The position numbers and the translations under genes were made by a program. Below, piece after piece: positions 33,681 to 42,970 of a stretch of DNA of 64,000 nucleotides. Every line of letters starts with the position of its first letter. Positions within the stretch are counted from its first letter, which is position 1. The notes below the pieces were generated by a model that was not told where the DNA came from, made no database searches, and saw nothing but the letters and a program-made list of their open reading frames with translations. The DNA is from Lachnospiraceae bacterium. Lineage in GTDB: Bacteria > Bacillota > Clostridia > Lachnospirales > Lachnospiraceae. The stretch lies in NCBI GenBank assembly GCA_902363665.1, contig CABJAW010000015.1, positions 1-64,000 on the forward strand, given 5' to 3'.

Positions 33681-34874
33681 ATGTTTAAATTTTTAAAGAA
33701 GCCAGAAAAATACGTGACCGCGGTTCTGTGTACTGTACTTTTTGCAGGGACTCTGACCGGCTGCAGCGTTGTGGAGCGGGTGCAGTACCAGTGGGCGGAC
33801 GGCGGAGAGGCACACTGGGAGGAAGCTGCAATTGATGCCGGACTGCAGACGCAGGTGGAAGAATATTATTACGATCATCTGCCGGAGGAGCTTCACGAAG
33901 CATACCGTGAGATTTATGTGCATCTCATGAAGAATGAGGATGAGGGCAGTTTTTTGTCGGAGGTCAGCGTGGACGATTTCTGGCGTGCATATTATGCGGT
34001 GCTGGCGGATCATCCGGAGATTTTCTGGATTGGGACGAGTGCGCAGGTAGAAGAATCCGGGCTGTCGCACACGGTGGTATCGTATTCGCTGGAGACGACG
34101 GTAGCGCAGAAGGACCGTGCTTCTTTGAAGGCGGAGCTGGAGGCGGCTGCAGATGCGTGCATCGATCAGATCTCATCTGAGGCGTCTGATTATGAAAAAA
34201 TCAAATATGTGTACGAGTACCTGATCAATACAGTAGATTACGATGCGAATGGCGTGGATACCCAGAATATCCAGAGTGCACTGCTGTATCAGAAATCGGT
34301 GTGCGCGGGATATTCGAAAGCCTTTCAGTACATTCTGCACCGGATGGGTCTGTTCTGCACGTACGTTACGGGAACGATCACAGGCGGCGGAGACCATGGC
34401 TGGAATATGGTGCGCATTGGGGATCATTATTATTACGTGGATGTGACCTGGGGCGATCCTGTGTTTGTCAACAAGATTGACGGGGAAGGCACCGACACGG
34501 TGATCAATTATAATTATCTGTGCTGTACACAGACAGAGCTGTTCCGGACACATGTACCGTCGGATGCAGTGGAGCTGCCGGAGTGCATGTCGGACGATTA
34601 TAATTATTACAAGCTGAATGGTTTCTATTATGAAACGTTTGATTATAACACGATCTACAATGCACTGATGAATTCAGTCTGGAACGGGGAGTCCAGTATT
34701 GTGATGAAATTCGGAAGCAGTGAGGCGTACGAGAGCGCGAAATATGAGCTGTTTGAAAATGGAATGCTGACCGATCCGGGGCAGTATCTGATGGAGATCA
34801 ACGGCGTGACGACGTGGAATTACCGCTATCACACGGAAGAGGAGTTTTGCCTGATTACGATTTACTGGAAATGA
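33681..34874 (+). CDS. Transglutaminase-like lipoprotein
   Basis: A 397-residue exported protein with a lipobox 'LTGC' at about residue 26-29, so it is anchored by a lipid on the outer face of the membrane. Its transglutaminase-like (papain-fold) core has the catalytic triad C208 ('KSVCAGYSKAF'), H239 ('GDHGWNMV') and D254 ('YVDVTWGDP'). Such domains act on proteins or cell-wall peptides as proteases or crosslinkers. The C-terminus is Tyr-rich with unknown function. AAGGAAGAG precedes ATG 33681. A terminator follows the gene. Confidence 0.85.
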   Translation: MFKFLKKPEKYVTAVLCTVLFAGTLTGCSVVERVQYQWADGGEAHWEEAAIDAGLQTQVEEYYYDHLPEELHEAYREIYVHLMKNEDEGSFLSEVSVDDFWRAYYAVLADHPEIFWIGTSAQVEESGLSHTVVSYSLETTVAQKDRASLKAELEAAADACIDQISSEASDYEKIKYVYEYLINTVDYDANGVDTQNIQSALLYQKSVCAGYSKAFQYILHRMGLFCTYVTGTITGGGDHGWNMVRIGDHYYYVDVTWGDPVFVNKIDGEGTDTVINYNYLCCTQTELFRTHVPSDAVELPECMSDDYNYYKLNGFYYETFDYNTIYNALMNSVWNGESSIVMKFGSSEAYESAKYELFENGMLTDPGQYLMEINGVTTWNYRYHTEEEFCLITIYWK

Positions 34875-34882
34875 AAAAGAGA

Positions 34883-34930
34883 AAACAGAGAATTTTTGTA
34901 AAATTTTTTGCAAGGTTCTCTGTTTTTGTG
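34883..34930 (+). terminator. Terminator after the transglutaminase-like gene
   Basis: AAACAGAGAA (34883-34892) pairs with TTCTCTGTTT (34916-34925), followed by TTT. Confidence 0.8.
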
Positions 34931-35023
34931 TGTATAAGTATGCGACGATACAAAAAATACAAGTATTTTATGAAGTTTTGCACGGTGCTGAACGGCAATA
35001 AAATTCCGGGAAAGGAGGAAGCG

Positions 35024-35584
35024 GTGGATCACGATATTATTGAATTTCTTGCGGCAAAGGACGAGCGGGCTGTGACGCTGATGGCGGATCGGTATGAAAA
35101 ACTGATCCGGTACATTGCGGTGACAATTTTGGGAGATCGCAGCGAATCCGTAGAAGAATGCATCAACGATGTCTATATGAAAATCTGGATGAAGGGACAT
35201 CTGTATGATTTTGAGAAAGCATCTTTCAAAACGTACCTTAAGGCTGTGACACGCAATGCGGCGCTCAATCATCTGCGAAAGCTGAAACGGCTGGAGGAGC
35301 TGGAAGGGCTGGACGAGTCGGACACGATTCAGTCTGAGTATATTGACTACAGGCAGAACGTGGAGCAGCAGATGATTTTTCAGGAGGAAGTGCAGGCGCT
35401 GAACCGGATTTTGCGGGAGCTGAAGAAAAAAGATAAGGAACTGGTGCTTCGCCGTTTTTACTACCTTCAGAGCACAAGGCAGATCGCGGCAGCAATGGAA
35501 ATGTCAGAAAACGCAGTGGACAGCAAGCTGTCGCGTCTGCGCAAAAAGATTACGAAACGATACAGAAAAGAGGTGGGAAAATGA
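35024..35584 (+). CDS. ECF-like sigma-70 family RNA polymerase sigma factor
   Basis: A 186-residue sigma factor. Region 2 is recognisable in 'LMADRYEKLIRYIAVTILGDRSESVEECINDVYMKIW' and 'FKTYLKAVTRNAALNHLRK', and region 4 in 'LVLRRFYYLQSTRQIAAAMEMSENAVDSKLSRLRKKI'. It starts at GTG 35024, five bases after AAGGAGG, although the frame is open further upstream through the terminator. The next gene starts inside its stop codon (ATGA), so a membrane partner is translated with it. It sits just ahead of the fatty-acid operon, with its own leader. Confidence 0.88.
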   Translation: MDHDIIEFLAAKDERAVTLMADRYEKLIRYIAVTILGDRSESVEECINDVYMKIWMKGHLYDFEKASFKTYLKAVTRNAALNHLRKLKRLEELEGLDESDTIQSEYIDYRQNVEQQMIFQEEVQALNRILRELKKKDKELVLRRFYYLQSTRQIAAAMEMSENAVDSKLSRLRKKITKRYRKEVGK

Positions 35585-35850
35585 ATCTTTGGAATGAAAA
35601 CCGGCTGATCGATATCATGGGTCATGCAGATCCGGCGCTTCTGGAGGGAGATTTTCCGGAGTGCGATCTGGAAAAGGAAACAGCCCTGACGTTGACGGAG
35701 CAAAAACACAGCAGAAAACGCACTGTGCTGGTAGCTGGCGTGGCGGCAGGCTCTCTTGCGCTGACCGGGGTAGCACTTCTGGTGGGCAGGAAGCATGAGT
35801 GGATGCGGCATGTGCAGCGGGCAGCAGGGAAAAATATGCATGCGGCATAA
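35581..35850 (+). CDS. Small single-pass membrane protein, candidate anti-sigma partner
   Basis: An 89-residue protein, ATGA-overlapping with the sigma factor gene. Residues 1-47 are acidic and soluble ('LIDIMGHADPALLEGDF'), a transmembrane helix covers about 48-68 ('TVLVAGVAAGSLALTGVALLVG'), and a short basic tail follows. The arrangement (sigma factor plus a membrane protein with an N-terminal cytosolic part) fits a minimal anti-sigma factor, but it lacks any zinc motif. No family is recognised. Confidence 0.65.
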   Translation: MNLWNENRLIDIMGHADPALLEGDFPECDLEKETALTLTEQKHSRKRTVLVAGVAAGSLALTGVALLVGRKHEWMRHVQRAAGKNMHAA

Positions 35851-36188
35851 GATAGACAGGAATGCGATTCCCCTGAAAACGCCCGCTGACGGGCTGTGAA
35901 GTGAGTTGGGAAGGTTTGCTTTACGGCAGATATAAAGAATGAAACAGATGCGGAAAAGGACGTCCGGCTTCGATAAGGCGGATGAGGGATTTTTTATGCT
36001 TTTTTAAAGTAACGTATCATATATAACAAATCACATGTAATGTAAAAGACAGATCGCATGTATCTATTGCGAAGAGAAATGGGAAGCGGCAGTAAAGAAA
36101 AGAGATGACCGTGGGGGATTTTATCAATAGAAGGCACGTCATCTTGCAGGGTGCAAGAGAAGAAAAAAGAACAATGGAGGAAACAGAC
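35851..36188. other. Gap before the fatty-acid operon
   Basis: I see a small hairpin GCCCG-CTGA-CGGGC at about 35881-35896 and a T-rich run near 35990, but no gene. No FapR- or FabT-like operator is recognisable. The operon's promoter must lie here; a candidate is not clear. Confidence 0.4.
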
Positions 36189-36425
36189 ATGTTAGAAAAA
36201 TTAATTGAGATCGTAGCAGAGCAGCTTCATGTAGAGGAGACAGAGGTAAAGCCGGAGACAGATTTTAAAGAGGATTTAAGGGCGGATTCGCTGGATCTGT
36301 TTGAACTGGTGATGGCACTGGAGGAAGAATATGATGTGGAGATTCCGACGGAGGATCTGGAGAAGCTGACGACGGTGCAGGCGGTGCTTGATTATCTGAA
36401 GCAGAAAGGAATTGAGGAAGCATGA
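36189..36425 (+). CDS. acpP: Acyl carrier protein
   Basis: A 78-residue acidic protein. The Ser that carries 4'-phosphopantetheine is in '[25 protein letters not shown]', the invariant DSL motif. The ATG at 36189 follows GGAGG with 8 bases between; a longer in-frame version from 36105 adds a basic stretch that is not part of ACP. It is the first gene of the fatty-acid operon here, and its stop overlaps the fabK start. Confidence 0.95.
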   Translation: MLEKLIEIVAEQLHVEETEVKPETDFKEDLRADSLDLFELVMALEEEYDVEIPTEDLEKLTTVQAVLDYLKQKGIEEA

Positions 36426-37354
36426 GAAAAACAGCAATTTGTGATCTGCTCGGAATCGAGTATCCGGTGATTCAGGGCGGTATGGCTTGGGTAGCAGAGC
36501 ATAACCTGGCTGCAGCGGTTTCAAATGCAGGCGGACTTGGAATTATTGCGGCAGCAAATGCCCCTTATGAATATGTGCGCGATGAGATCAGAAAGACAAA
36601 AGAGCTGACAGACCGTCCGTTTGGCGTGAATATCATGCTGCTCAGTCCGCATGCGGAGGATGTTGCAAGGGTGGTCGTGGAGGAAAAAGTGCCGGTGGTG
36701 ACGACCGGCGCGGGAAATCCGGGAACCTATATGAAACAGTGGAAGGAAGCCGGAATCAAGGTGATCCCGGTTGTTGCCTCTGTGGCGCTTGCAAAACTGA
36801 TGCAGCGGGCGGGCGCGGATGCGGTGGTAGCGGAAGGCTGCGAGTCAGGCGGACACATCGGTGAGAGCACGACGATGACGCTGGTGCCGCAGGTCGCCGA
36901 TGCGGTTTCCATCCCGGTCATCGCAGCGGGAGGAATCGCGGACGGACGCGGATTTGCAGCGGCGCGAATGCTCGGCGCACAGGCGGTGCAGGTCGGGACG
37001 CGGTTTGTGGTCTCAAAAGAATGCGTGGTGCATCCGCGTTACAAGCAGCAGATTCTGCGGGCGAAGGATATCGATTCGGTGGTGACGGGACGCTCCGGCG
37101 GACATCCGGTGCGCGCACTGCGCAATAAGATGTCACGGGAATATCTGCGAAGGGAGCAGGCAGGCTGTGAATTTGAAGAGCTGGAATCGCTGACGGTCGG
37201 CGCACTGCGAAAAGCAGTCGTTGACGGGGATGTGGATTATGGCACCTTAATGGCAGGGCAGATCGCAGGCATGATTCAGGAGGAAAAAAGCTGCCGGGAA
37301 ATCATTGAGGGAATGATGGACGAGGCAGAAAGCCTGATGAACCGGGCATGGTAA
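36422..37354 (+). CDS. fabK: Enoyl-[ACP] reductase II FabK
   Basis: An FMN-dependent enoyl-ACP reductase of 310 residues of the nitronate-monooxygenase/FabK TIM-barrel family. '[27 protein letters not shown]', '[14 protein letters not shown]', '[11 protein letters not shown]' and '[14 protein letters not shown]' are characteristic. FabK replaces FabI in many Firmicutes and is naturally insensitive to triclosan-type inhibitors, from established knowledge of the family. It overlaps acpP by ATGA. It catalyses the last reduction of the FAS-II cycle. Confidence 0.93.
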   Translation: MRKTAICDLLGIEYPVIQGGMAWVAEHNLAAAVSNAGGLGIIAAANAPYEYVRDEIRKTKELTDRPFGVNIMLLSPHAEDVARVVVEEKVPVVTTGAGNPGTYMKQWKEAGIKVIPVVASVALAKLMQRAGADAVVAEGCESGGHIGESTTMTLVPQVADAVSIPVIAAGGIADGRGFAAARMLGAQAVQVGTRFVVSKECVVHPRYKQQILRAKDIDSVVTGRSGGHPVRALRNKMSREYLRREQAGCEFEELESLTVGALRKAVVDGDVDYGTLMAGQIAGMIQEEKSCREIIEGMMDEAESLMNRAW

Positions 37355-37421
37355 CATGGCAGAACGGATATTTGAGATTGGAACAAGGAAATATAAATAT
37401 CGGAGGAAATAGCAGAAAAAA

Positions 37422-38357
37422 ATGAGCAGGACAGCATTTGTTTTCCCTGGTCAGGGGGCACAGTATGTGGGCATGGCGAAGGAGTTTTATGAGTGTTTCC
37501 CACAGTGCCGGGAGGTATTTGAAGAGGCATCGGAAGCGGCCGGATTTTCCATGGAGGAGATCTGCTTTGAGGAAAATGAGAAGATTCATGAGACAAAATA
37601 TACACAGCCGGCGCTTCTGACAGCAAGCTGTGCGATTCTTAAGGCAGTGGAAGCCTCTGGTATCCGGGCTGATTTTGTGGCGGGGTTGAGTCTTGGAGAA
37701 TACTGTGCACTCACGGCAGCAGGGGCATTGCCGCTAAAGGATGCGGTACAGATCGTATGCCATCGCGGAGTTTATATGGAAAGAGAAGTGCCGGCCGGAG
37801 AAGGTGCCATGGCGGCTGTGATTGGGAAAAAACCGGTGCCGATAGAAGAAATCTGTGAAAAAACAGAGGGTGTTGTCGGGGTGGCAAATTACAACTGTCC
37901 GGGACAGAAAGTGATTTCCGGTGAAGCGGGAGCAGTAGAAGAGGCAGGAAAAGCAATGCTTGCTGCGGGCGCATCGCGGGTCGTGCCGCTTCAGGTGAGC
38001 GGACCATTTCATTCGCCGCTGCTCGCAGGTGCCGGGAAAAAGCTGCGAAAGCTTCTGGAGTCCTATGAAATTCGCACTCCGCGGGTGGATTTCGTTTCAA
38101 ATGTGACGGCAGGACCGGTAAAAGACGCAGAAGAATTAAAGGAACTGTTGGGCCGTCAGGTGTGCTCGCCGGTACGCTGGCAGCAGAGTATGGAGTATAT
38201 GATCCAAAACGGGGTCGATACCTTTATTGAGATTGGACCTGGACATACGCTTGGGAATTTCGCGAAGAAGATTGACCGGTCGCTGCAAATTTACAATGTA
38301 GAGACGGTGGAGGATCTGGAAAATCTGAAGAGGGAGCTTGGTGGAACAGAATGTTAA
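37422..38357 (+). CDS. fabD: Malonyl-CoA:ACP transacylase FabD
   Basis: A 311-residue acyltransferase that loads malonyl units onto ACP. The N-terminal 'FVFPGQGAQYVGM', the active-site 'GLSLGEYCAL' with S90 and the catalytic His in 'SGPFHSPLL' are all present. It follows fabK after 67 bases and overlaps fabG by 7 bases, as is usual in clostridial FAS operons. Confidence 0.95.
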   Translation: MSRTAFVFPGQGAQYVGMAKEFYECFPQCREVFEEASEAAGFSMEEICFEENEKIHETKYTQPALLTASCAILKAVEASGIRADFVAGLSLGEYCALTAAGALPLKDAVQIVCHRGVYMEREVPAGEGAMAAVIGKKPVPIEEICEKTEGVVGVANYNCPGQKVISGEAGAVEEAGKAMLAAGASRVVPLQVSGPFHSPLLAGAGKKLRKLLESYEIRTPRVDFVSNVTAGPVKDAEELKELLGRQVCSPVRWQQSMEYMIQNGVDTFIEIGPGHTLGNFAKKIDRSLQIYNVETVEDLENLKRELGGTEC

Positions 38358-39091
38358 GTGGAAAAGTAGCGCTTGTGACCGGCGCAGGCCGCGGGATTGG
38401 CCGTGCGATTGCGCTGACGCTTGCCGGGTACGGCGCGGATGTGGCGGTGAATTACAGTGGTTCAAAAGAGGCTGCGGAGAAAACGGCAGATGAGATTCGT
38501 GCGCTTGGAAGGCGTGCGATTGCGGTTCGGGCGGATATTTCAAAAGAAGAAGAATGTGCAGAACTGTTTCAGCGTGTGCAGCAGGAGCTTGGAGTGGTTG
38601 ATATTCTGGTGAATAATGCCGGAATTACGAGAGACGGTCTGGCGGTACGGATGACAGAACAGGAGTTTGACGCAGTAATCGACACAAATTTGAAGGGCGC
38701 ATTTTTCTGCATGAAGCTCGCCGGAAAACAGATGATGAAAAAACGGAGCGGCAGGATCATCAGCATTTCTTCGATCTCCGGCGTGCGGGGAAACGCAGGG
38801 CAGATCAATTACTGTGCGGCGAAGGCCGGGCTGATCGGTATGACGAAATGCCTGGCAAAGGAGCTGGCAGGCAGAAGCATTACAGTCAATGCGGTAGCGC
38901 CGGGATACATTGATACGGACATGACGGCGGTGCTGCCGGAAAAAGTAAAAGAAGCGGTGCTGGCTCAGGTTCCGCTTGGATCTATGGGCAGGCCGGAGGA
39001 TATCGCGGAGGCAGTTGCTTTTCTGGCATCTGAGCATGCCCGGTATATTACAGGGCAGGTGCTTTCAGTGGACGGCGGCATGGGGATTTGA
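38351..39091 (+). CDS. fabG: 3-oxoacyl-[ACP] reductase FabG
   Basis: An NADPH-dependent short-chain reductase of 246 residues. The Rossmann motif 'VTGAGRGIGRAIAL', 'NNAGITRDGL', Ser in 'IISISSISG', and the YxxxK in 'YCAAKAGLIG' give the full SDR active site. The C-terminus 'TGQVLSVDGGMGI' is the FabG ending. It acts in the first reduction step of the cycle. It overlaps fabD and is followed by fabF after 69 bases. Confidence 0.95.
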   Translation: MLSGKVALVTGAGRGIGRAIALTLAGYGADVAVNYSGSKEAAEKTADEIRALGRRAIAVRADISKEEECAELFQRVQQELGVVDILVNNAGITRDGLAVRMTEQEFDAVIDTNLKGAFFCMKLAGKQMMKKRSGRIISISSISGVRGNAGQINYCAAKAGLIGMTKCLAKELAGRSITVNAVAPGYIDTDMTAVLPEKVKEAVLAQVPLGSMGRPEDIAEAVAFLASEHARYITGQVLSVDGGMGI

Positions 39092-39160
39092 ATAAACGTA
39101 GAATATCGGCTTTAACTCAGTGTACTTGCATGTAGAAATGGAATAGAAGGAAATGATGAA

Positions 39161-40393
39161 ATGAAACGAGTAGTAGTGACAGGAACCGGAGTAATCTCCC
39201 CGATCGGAAATACGACGGAAACGTTCTGGGAAAATCTGAAAAAGAAAACAGTCGGTATCGGACGGATTGACCGTTTTGATACGGAAAAATATAAAACGAA
39301 GCTGGCGGCGCAGGTAAAGGATTTCGACCCGCTTGAGACGATGGAATTTAAAGAAGCAAAACGGATGGAACTGTTTGGCCAGTATGCGGTGGCAGCAAGT
39401 GCAGAGGCGATTGCGCAGTCAGGGCTTGCGCTGGAAATGGAAGACCGGACACGAATCGGTGTCTCGGTAGGCTGTGGGATCGGAAGTATGCCGATTATGG
39501 AAAAATCGTATGAGAAACTGGAGGCAAAAGGTCCGGGGCGCATTCCGCCGCTGATGATCCCGCTGATGATCTCAAATATGGCTGCAGGAAATGTGGCGAT
39601 CCATTTCGGGCTGAAAGGAAAGTGTATCAATGTTGTGACGGCCTGTGCGACCGGAACACATTCCATCGGAGAGGCTGTTCGGGCAATCCAGTGCGGCGAT
39701 GCGGACGTGATGGTGGCGGGCGGCACAGAGGCGGCGATCTGTCCGCTTGGAATCGGCGGTTTTGGAGCACTGACGGCATTGAGCACATCGGAAGATCCAC
39801 TGGCGGCATCCCTGCCGTTTGATAAGCGAAGAGGTGGCTTTGTCATGGGAGAAGGAGCGGGCGTGGTCGTTCTGGAATCATATGAGCATGCTCAGGCACG
39901 CGGAGCACAGATCCTTGCAGAGGTTGGCGGATATGGCGCAACGTGTGATGCGTACCATATTACGTCTCCATGTGAGGATGGAGAGGGCGCAGCGCGTGCC
40001 ATGCAGCTTGCGATGCAGGAGGCAGGACTGACAGAGCATGAGGTGCAGTATATCAATGCACACGGAACAGGAACGCATCACAATGATCTTTTTGAAACGC
40101 GTGCGATCAAAAAAGCCTTTGGTGAGGCTGCCTATCAGCTGAATGTTAATTCTACAAAATCGATGACCGGGCATATGCTTGGAGCGGCCGGAGCGGTGGA
40201 ATTTATTGTATGTGTAAAAACGGTACAGGAGAATTATATCCATGCGACAGCAGGATTTGAAGAAGCAGAAGAGGAAATGGATCTGAATTATACAAAAGAG
40301 GCAGTGTCACGGGAAGTGACTGCAGCAATCAGTAATTCTCTTGGGTTTGGAGGACATAACGGAAGCCTGCTGGTCAAGAAATTTATCGGATGA
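39161..40393 (+). CDS. fabF: 3-oxoacyl-[ACP] synthase II FabF
   Basis: A condensing enzyme of 410 residues for chain elongation. The catalytic Cys-His-His triad is C162 ('VTACATGTHS'), H301 ('INAHGTGTHHND') and H338 ('SMTGHMLGAAG'). Length and motifs are those of FabF. No fabH (chain initiation) is found in the operon, so initiation must be by an enzyme encoded elsewhere. AAGGAAATGATGAA precedes the ATG. Confidence 0.95.
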   Translation: MKRVVVTGTGVISPIGNTTETFWENLKKKTVGIGRIDRFDTEKYKTKLAAQVKDFDPLETMEFKEAKRMELFGQYAVAASAEAIAQSGLALEMEDRTRIGVSVGCGIGSMPIMEKSYEKLEAKGPGRIPPLMIPLMISNMAAGNVAIHFGLKGKCINVVTACATGTHSIGEAVRAIQCGDADVMVAGGTEAAICPLGIGGFGALTALSTSEDPLAASLPFDKRRGGFVMGEGAGVVVLESYEHAQARGAQILAEVGGYGATCDAYHITSPCEDGEGAARAMQLAMQEAGLTEHEVQYINAHGTGTHHNDLFETRAIKKAFGEAAYQLNVNSTKSMTGHMLGAAGAVEFIVCVKTVQENYIHATAGFEEAEEEMDLNYTKEAVSREVTAAISNSLGFGGHNGSLLVKKFIG

Positions 40394-40448
40394 GATACTT
40401 AGAGCACGTTTGGCAGAGACACAATAGAAAATCAGGAGTATAAGCGAT

Positions 40449-41039
40449 ATGAATTTTCAACTGGAAGAAATTCTTACAGTAATAGACCGTGTGAAGGAGG
40501 CAGATCTGGCACTGTTTGAATATCAGGATGCGGATGCGCGCATTAAGATTCAGGGGAAACAGGAAACAGGCGGAATTCCGGCAGAAGAATGGACGCAGGG
40601 CAGCAGAAACGGCAAAATTTCGGAAGAAGAGTGGACGCAGGGTAGCAGAAACGGCAGGATTTCTGAAGAAAAGCTGTCGCAGAGCAGCAAAGGCGCAAGA
40701 ATGCCGGAAGAAGAGCTGCCGCAGGGCAGCAAAGGCGCAAGAATTTCGGAGGAAAGAACACAGGCCGGAGAAGCAAAGGAAAAGGCCGCAGGAATCTATA
40801 CGCAGGAGAGTCCGATGGTTGGTACGTTTTATACAGCACCGTCTGTGGACGCAGAGCCGTTCGTAAAGGTGGGCGATGTCGTAAAGGAAGGTCAGACAAT
40901 CGGAATTGTGGAAGCAATGAAACTGATGAACGAAGTAAATGCAGGTTGCAGTGGGATCGTAGAAGCAATTGTAGCCGAGAATGAGCAGATGGTGGAATAC
41001 GGCCAGCCGCTGATCAAAATTCGCCGGGAACAGGAGTAG
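40449..41039 (+). CDS. accB: Biotin carboxyl carrier protein AccB
   Basis: The biotin carrier subunit of acetyl-CoA carboxylase, 196 residues. The N-terminal helix-rich part is followed by an extended linker (about residues 38-112), then the biotinyl domain with K158 in '[10 protein letters not shown]'. The linker consists of 14-residue near-repeats of the type [14 protein letters not shown] (see the separate repeat entry), in place of the Ala/Pro-rich linker usual in this family. AGGAGT lies upstream of ATG. It lies between fabF and fabZ, the usual clostridial order. Confidence 0.93.
   Translation: MNFQLEEILTVIDRVKEADLALFEYQDADARIKIQGKQETGGIPAEEWTQGSRNGKISEEEWTQGSRNGRISEEKLSQSSKGARMPEEELPQGSKGARISEERTQAGEAKEKAAGIYTQESPMVGTFYTAPSVDAEPFVKVGDVVKEGQTIGIVEAMKLMNEVNAGCSGIVEAIVAENEQMVEYGQPLIKIRREQE
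40587..40754 (+). repeat. 42-bp coding tandem repeat in accB
   Basis: Four direct units of 42 bases in frame: 40587, 40629, 40671 and 40713. The first two encode EWTQGSRNG(K/R)ISEE; the last two have drifted to (K/E)L(S/P)Q(S/G)SKGAR(M/I)(P/S)EE. The pattern implies duplication by slippage followed by divergence. Confidence 0.92.
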
Positions 41040-41046
41040 GAACAAA

Positions 41047-41472
41047 ATGAGATTGAATACAAAAGAAATCATGGAAGTTTTGCCGCATCGTGCGCCGTTT
41101 CTTCTAATTGACCGTATTGATGAGCTGGAGCCGGGAAAACGTGCAGTGGGCTGTAAGGCTGTAACGTATAACGAGCCGTTTTTTGCGGGTCATTTTCCCC
41201 AGGAGCCGGTAATGCCGGGCGTACTGATCTGTGAAGCGCTTGCCCAGACGGGTGCGGTAGCCCTTTTATCTAGTGAGGAGTATAAAGGGAAGCTGGCATT
41301 TTTCGGCGGGATCAATAAGGCAAGATTTCGCAAAAAGGCAGTGCCGGGAGATGTTCTGCGTATGGAGGTTGAGCTGATCAAATGCAAAGGACCGGTAGGT
41401 GTGGCGAAAGCGACGGCATATATAGACGGTGAGCTCTGCACGGAGGCAGAGCTGACATTTGTGATACAGTAA
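41047..41472 (+). CDS. fabZ: 3-hydroxyacyl-[ACP] dehydratase FabZ
   Basis: A hot-dog fold dehydratase of 141 residues. '[13 protein letters not shown]', the catalytic His in '[20 protein letters not shown]' and the Glu of that helix identify FabZ. It acts between FabG and FabK. It starts 7 bases after accB, so it is translationally linked. Confidence 0.95.
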   Translation: MRLNTKEIMEVLPHRAPFLLIDRIDELEPGKRAVGCKAVTYNEPFFAGHFPQEPVMPGVLICEALAQTGAVALLSSEEYKGKLAFFGGINKARFRKKAVPGDVLRMEVELIKCKGPVGVAKATAYIDGELCTEAELTFVIQ

Positions 41473-41571
41473 AAAGCAAGAATACAGGATCGCTACGGAG
41501 ATCAGGCAGCAGTTTTCTGCCGCTTTTTGGAGAAATCAACAGCGACAAGTGTGTCTGCAGCAGGAGGAAAT

Positions 41572-42930
41572 ATGTATCAGAAAATTTTAATTGCAAACCG
41601 GGGAGAGATCGCGGTGCGGATCATTCGTGCCTGCAGAGAGCTTGGAATTGCAACGGTAGCAGTATGCTCAGAGGCAGACAGAGAAGCATTGCATGCACAG
41701 CTTGCAGATGAGCGGATCTGCATCGGTCCGCCGCGTGCGGCAGAAAGCTATCTGAATATGGAACAGGTGCTCAGTGCGGCACTCGTTTCCGGTGCACAGG
41801 CAGTACATCCGGGGTTTGGATTTCTTTCTGAAAATACAAAGTTTGCGCGGATGTGTCAGCAGTGCGGCATCGATTTTATCGGTCCGTCACCGGAGAGTAT
41901 TGAAAAGATGGGAGATAAATCGCAGGCGCGCCAGACGATGATCGCGGCGGGAGTACCGGTCATTCCTGGTATGGAAGAAGCGACAGAGGATGCACAGGAG
42001 GCAGAAGCATTTGCGGATCAGATCGGTTATCCGGTGATGATCAAGGCATCGGCCGGAGGTGGCGGAAAGGGAATGCGAGAGGCTGCATCAAAGGAAGTCT
42101 TTGCGGAACTGTTTGCAGTGGCACAGCAGGAGGCAATACAGTCCTTCGGGGATGGAAGGATGTATGTGGAGAAGTTTTTAGGCGGAGCACATCATATTGA
42201 ATTTCAGATACTCGGAGATAAGAATGGGAATGTGATCCAGCTCGGAGACCGTGACTGTACGATTCAGCGCCGTCATCAGAAAATGATTGAAGAGACACCG
42301 TCTGCTTTCCTTAAAGAGGAGACGCGCAGAAAAATGGGAAGGGCAGCGGTGTGTGCGGCAAAGGCAGCCGGTTATTTCAGCGCCGGTACCGTTGAGTTTC
42401 TTGTGGATGATGAGCAGAATTTTTATTTTATGGAGATGAACACGCGTATTCAGGTGGAGCATCCCGTAACAGAGGCAGTAACTGGTGTCGATTTGGTAAA
42501 ACAGATGATACTTATTTCTGCAGGCTCCCCTCTTTCTTACAGACAGGCAGAAATTCATTTTTCCGGTCATGCAATAGAATGCAGGATTAGTGCGGAGGAT
42601 CCGGAGCATAATTTCCTTCCGTGTGCAGGAAAGATTACAGGCCTGTATCTGCCGGGAGGAAATGGAATACGTGTCGATACAGCGCTGTATCAGGGATATA
42701 CCGTACCGCCGTTTTATGATTCCATGCTTGCAAAGGTCATTGTGCATGCACCAACGAGAGATGAAGCAATCTGGAAGATGCGCAGTGCACTTGGTGAGCT
42801 GGTCATAGAGGGGATCACGACGAATACGGATTTTCAGTATGAGCTTGTGGGCAGCAGAGAGTTTGCAAAGGCAGATATGAATGCGATCAATAAAATACTG
42901 GAAGAGAAGGTAAAAGGAGAACGGCTGTAA
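41572..42930 (+). CDS. accC: Biotin carboxylase AccC
   Basis: The ATP-grasp subunit of acetyl-CoA carboxylase, 452 residues. The N-terminal 'KILIANRGEIAVRIIRACRELGI', the Gly-rich loop 'IKASAGGGGKGMRE', 'HHIEFQILGD', the metal-binding 'EMNTRIQVEHPVTE' and 'ECRISAEDP' are the normal markers. The ATG at 41572 follows AGGAGG at 41561-41567. The gap of 99 bases behind fabZ contains no gene. Confidence 0.95.
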   Translation: MYQKILIANRGEIAVRIIRACRELGIATVAVCSEADREALHAQLADERICIGPPRAAESYLNMEQVLSAALVSGAQAVHPGFGFLSENTKFARMCQQCGIDFIGPSPESIEKMGDKSQARQTMIAAGVPVIPGMEEATEDAQEAEAFADQIGYPVMIKASAGGGGKGMREAASKEVFAELFAVAQQEAIQSFGDGRMYVEKFLGGAHHIEFQILGDKNGNVIQLGDRDCTIQRRHQKMIEETPSAFLKEETRRKMGRAAVCAAKAAGYFSAGTVEFLVDDEQNFYFMEMNTRIQVEHPVTEAVTGVDLVKQMILISAGSPLSYRQAEIHFSGHAIECRISAEDPEHNFLPCAGKITGLYLPGGNGIRVDTALYQGYTVPPFYDSMLAKVIVHAPTRDEAIWKMRSALGELVIEGITTNTDFQYELVGSREFAKADMNAINKILEEKVKGERL

Positions 42931-42970
42931 AGTTCAAAGAGAACACTCGTGAGACAGAAAGGAAAAACAG

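Noticed and set aside
35851..36188. FapR or FabT operator ahead of acpP
   Set aside because: No palindrome resembling either consensus was seen on either strand.
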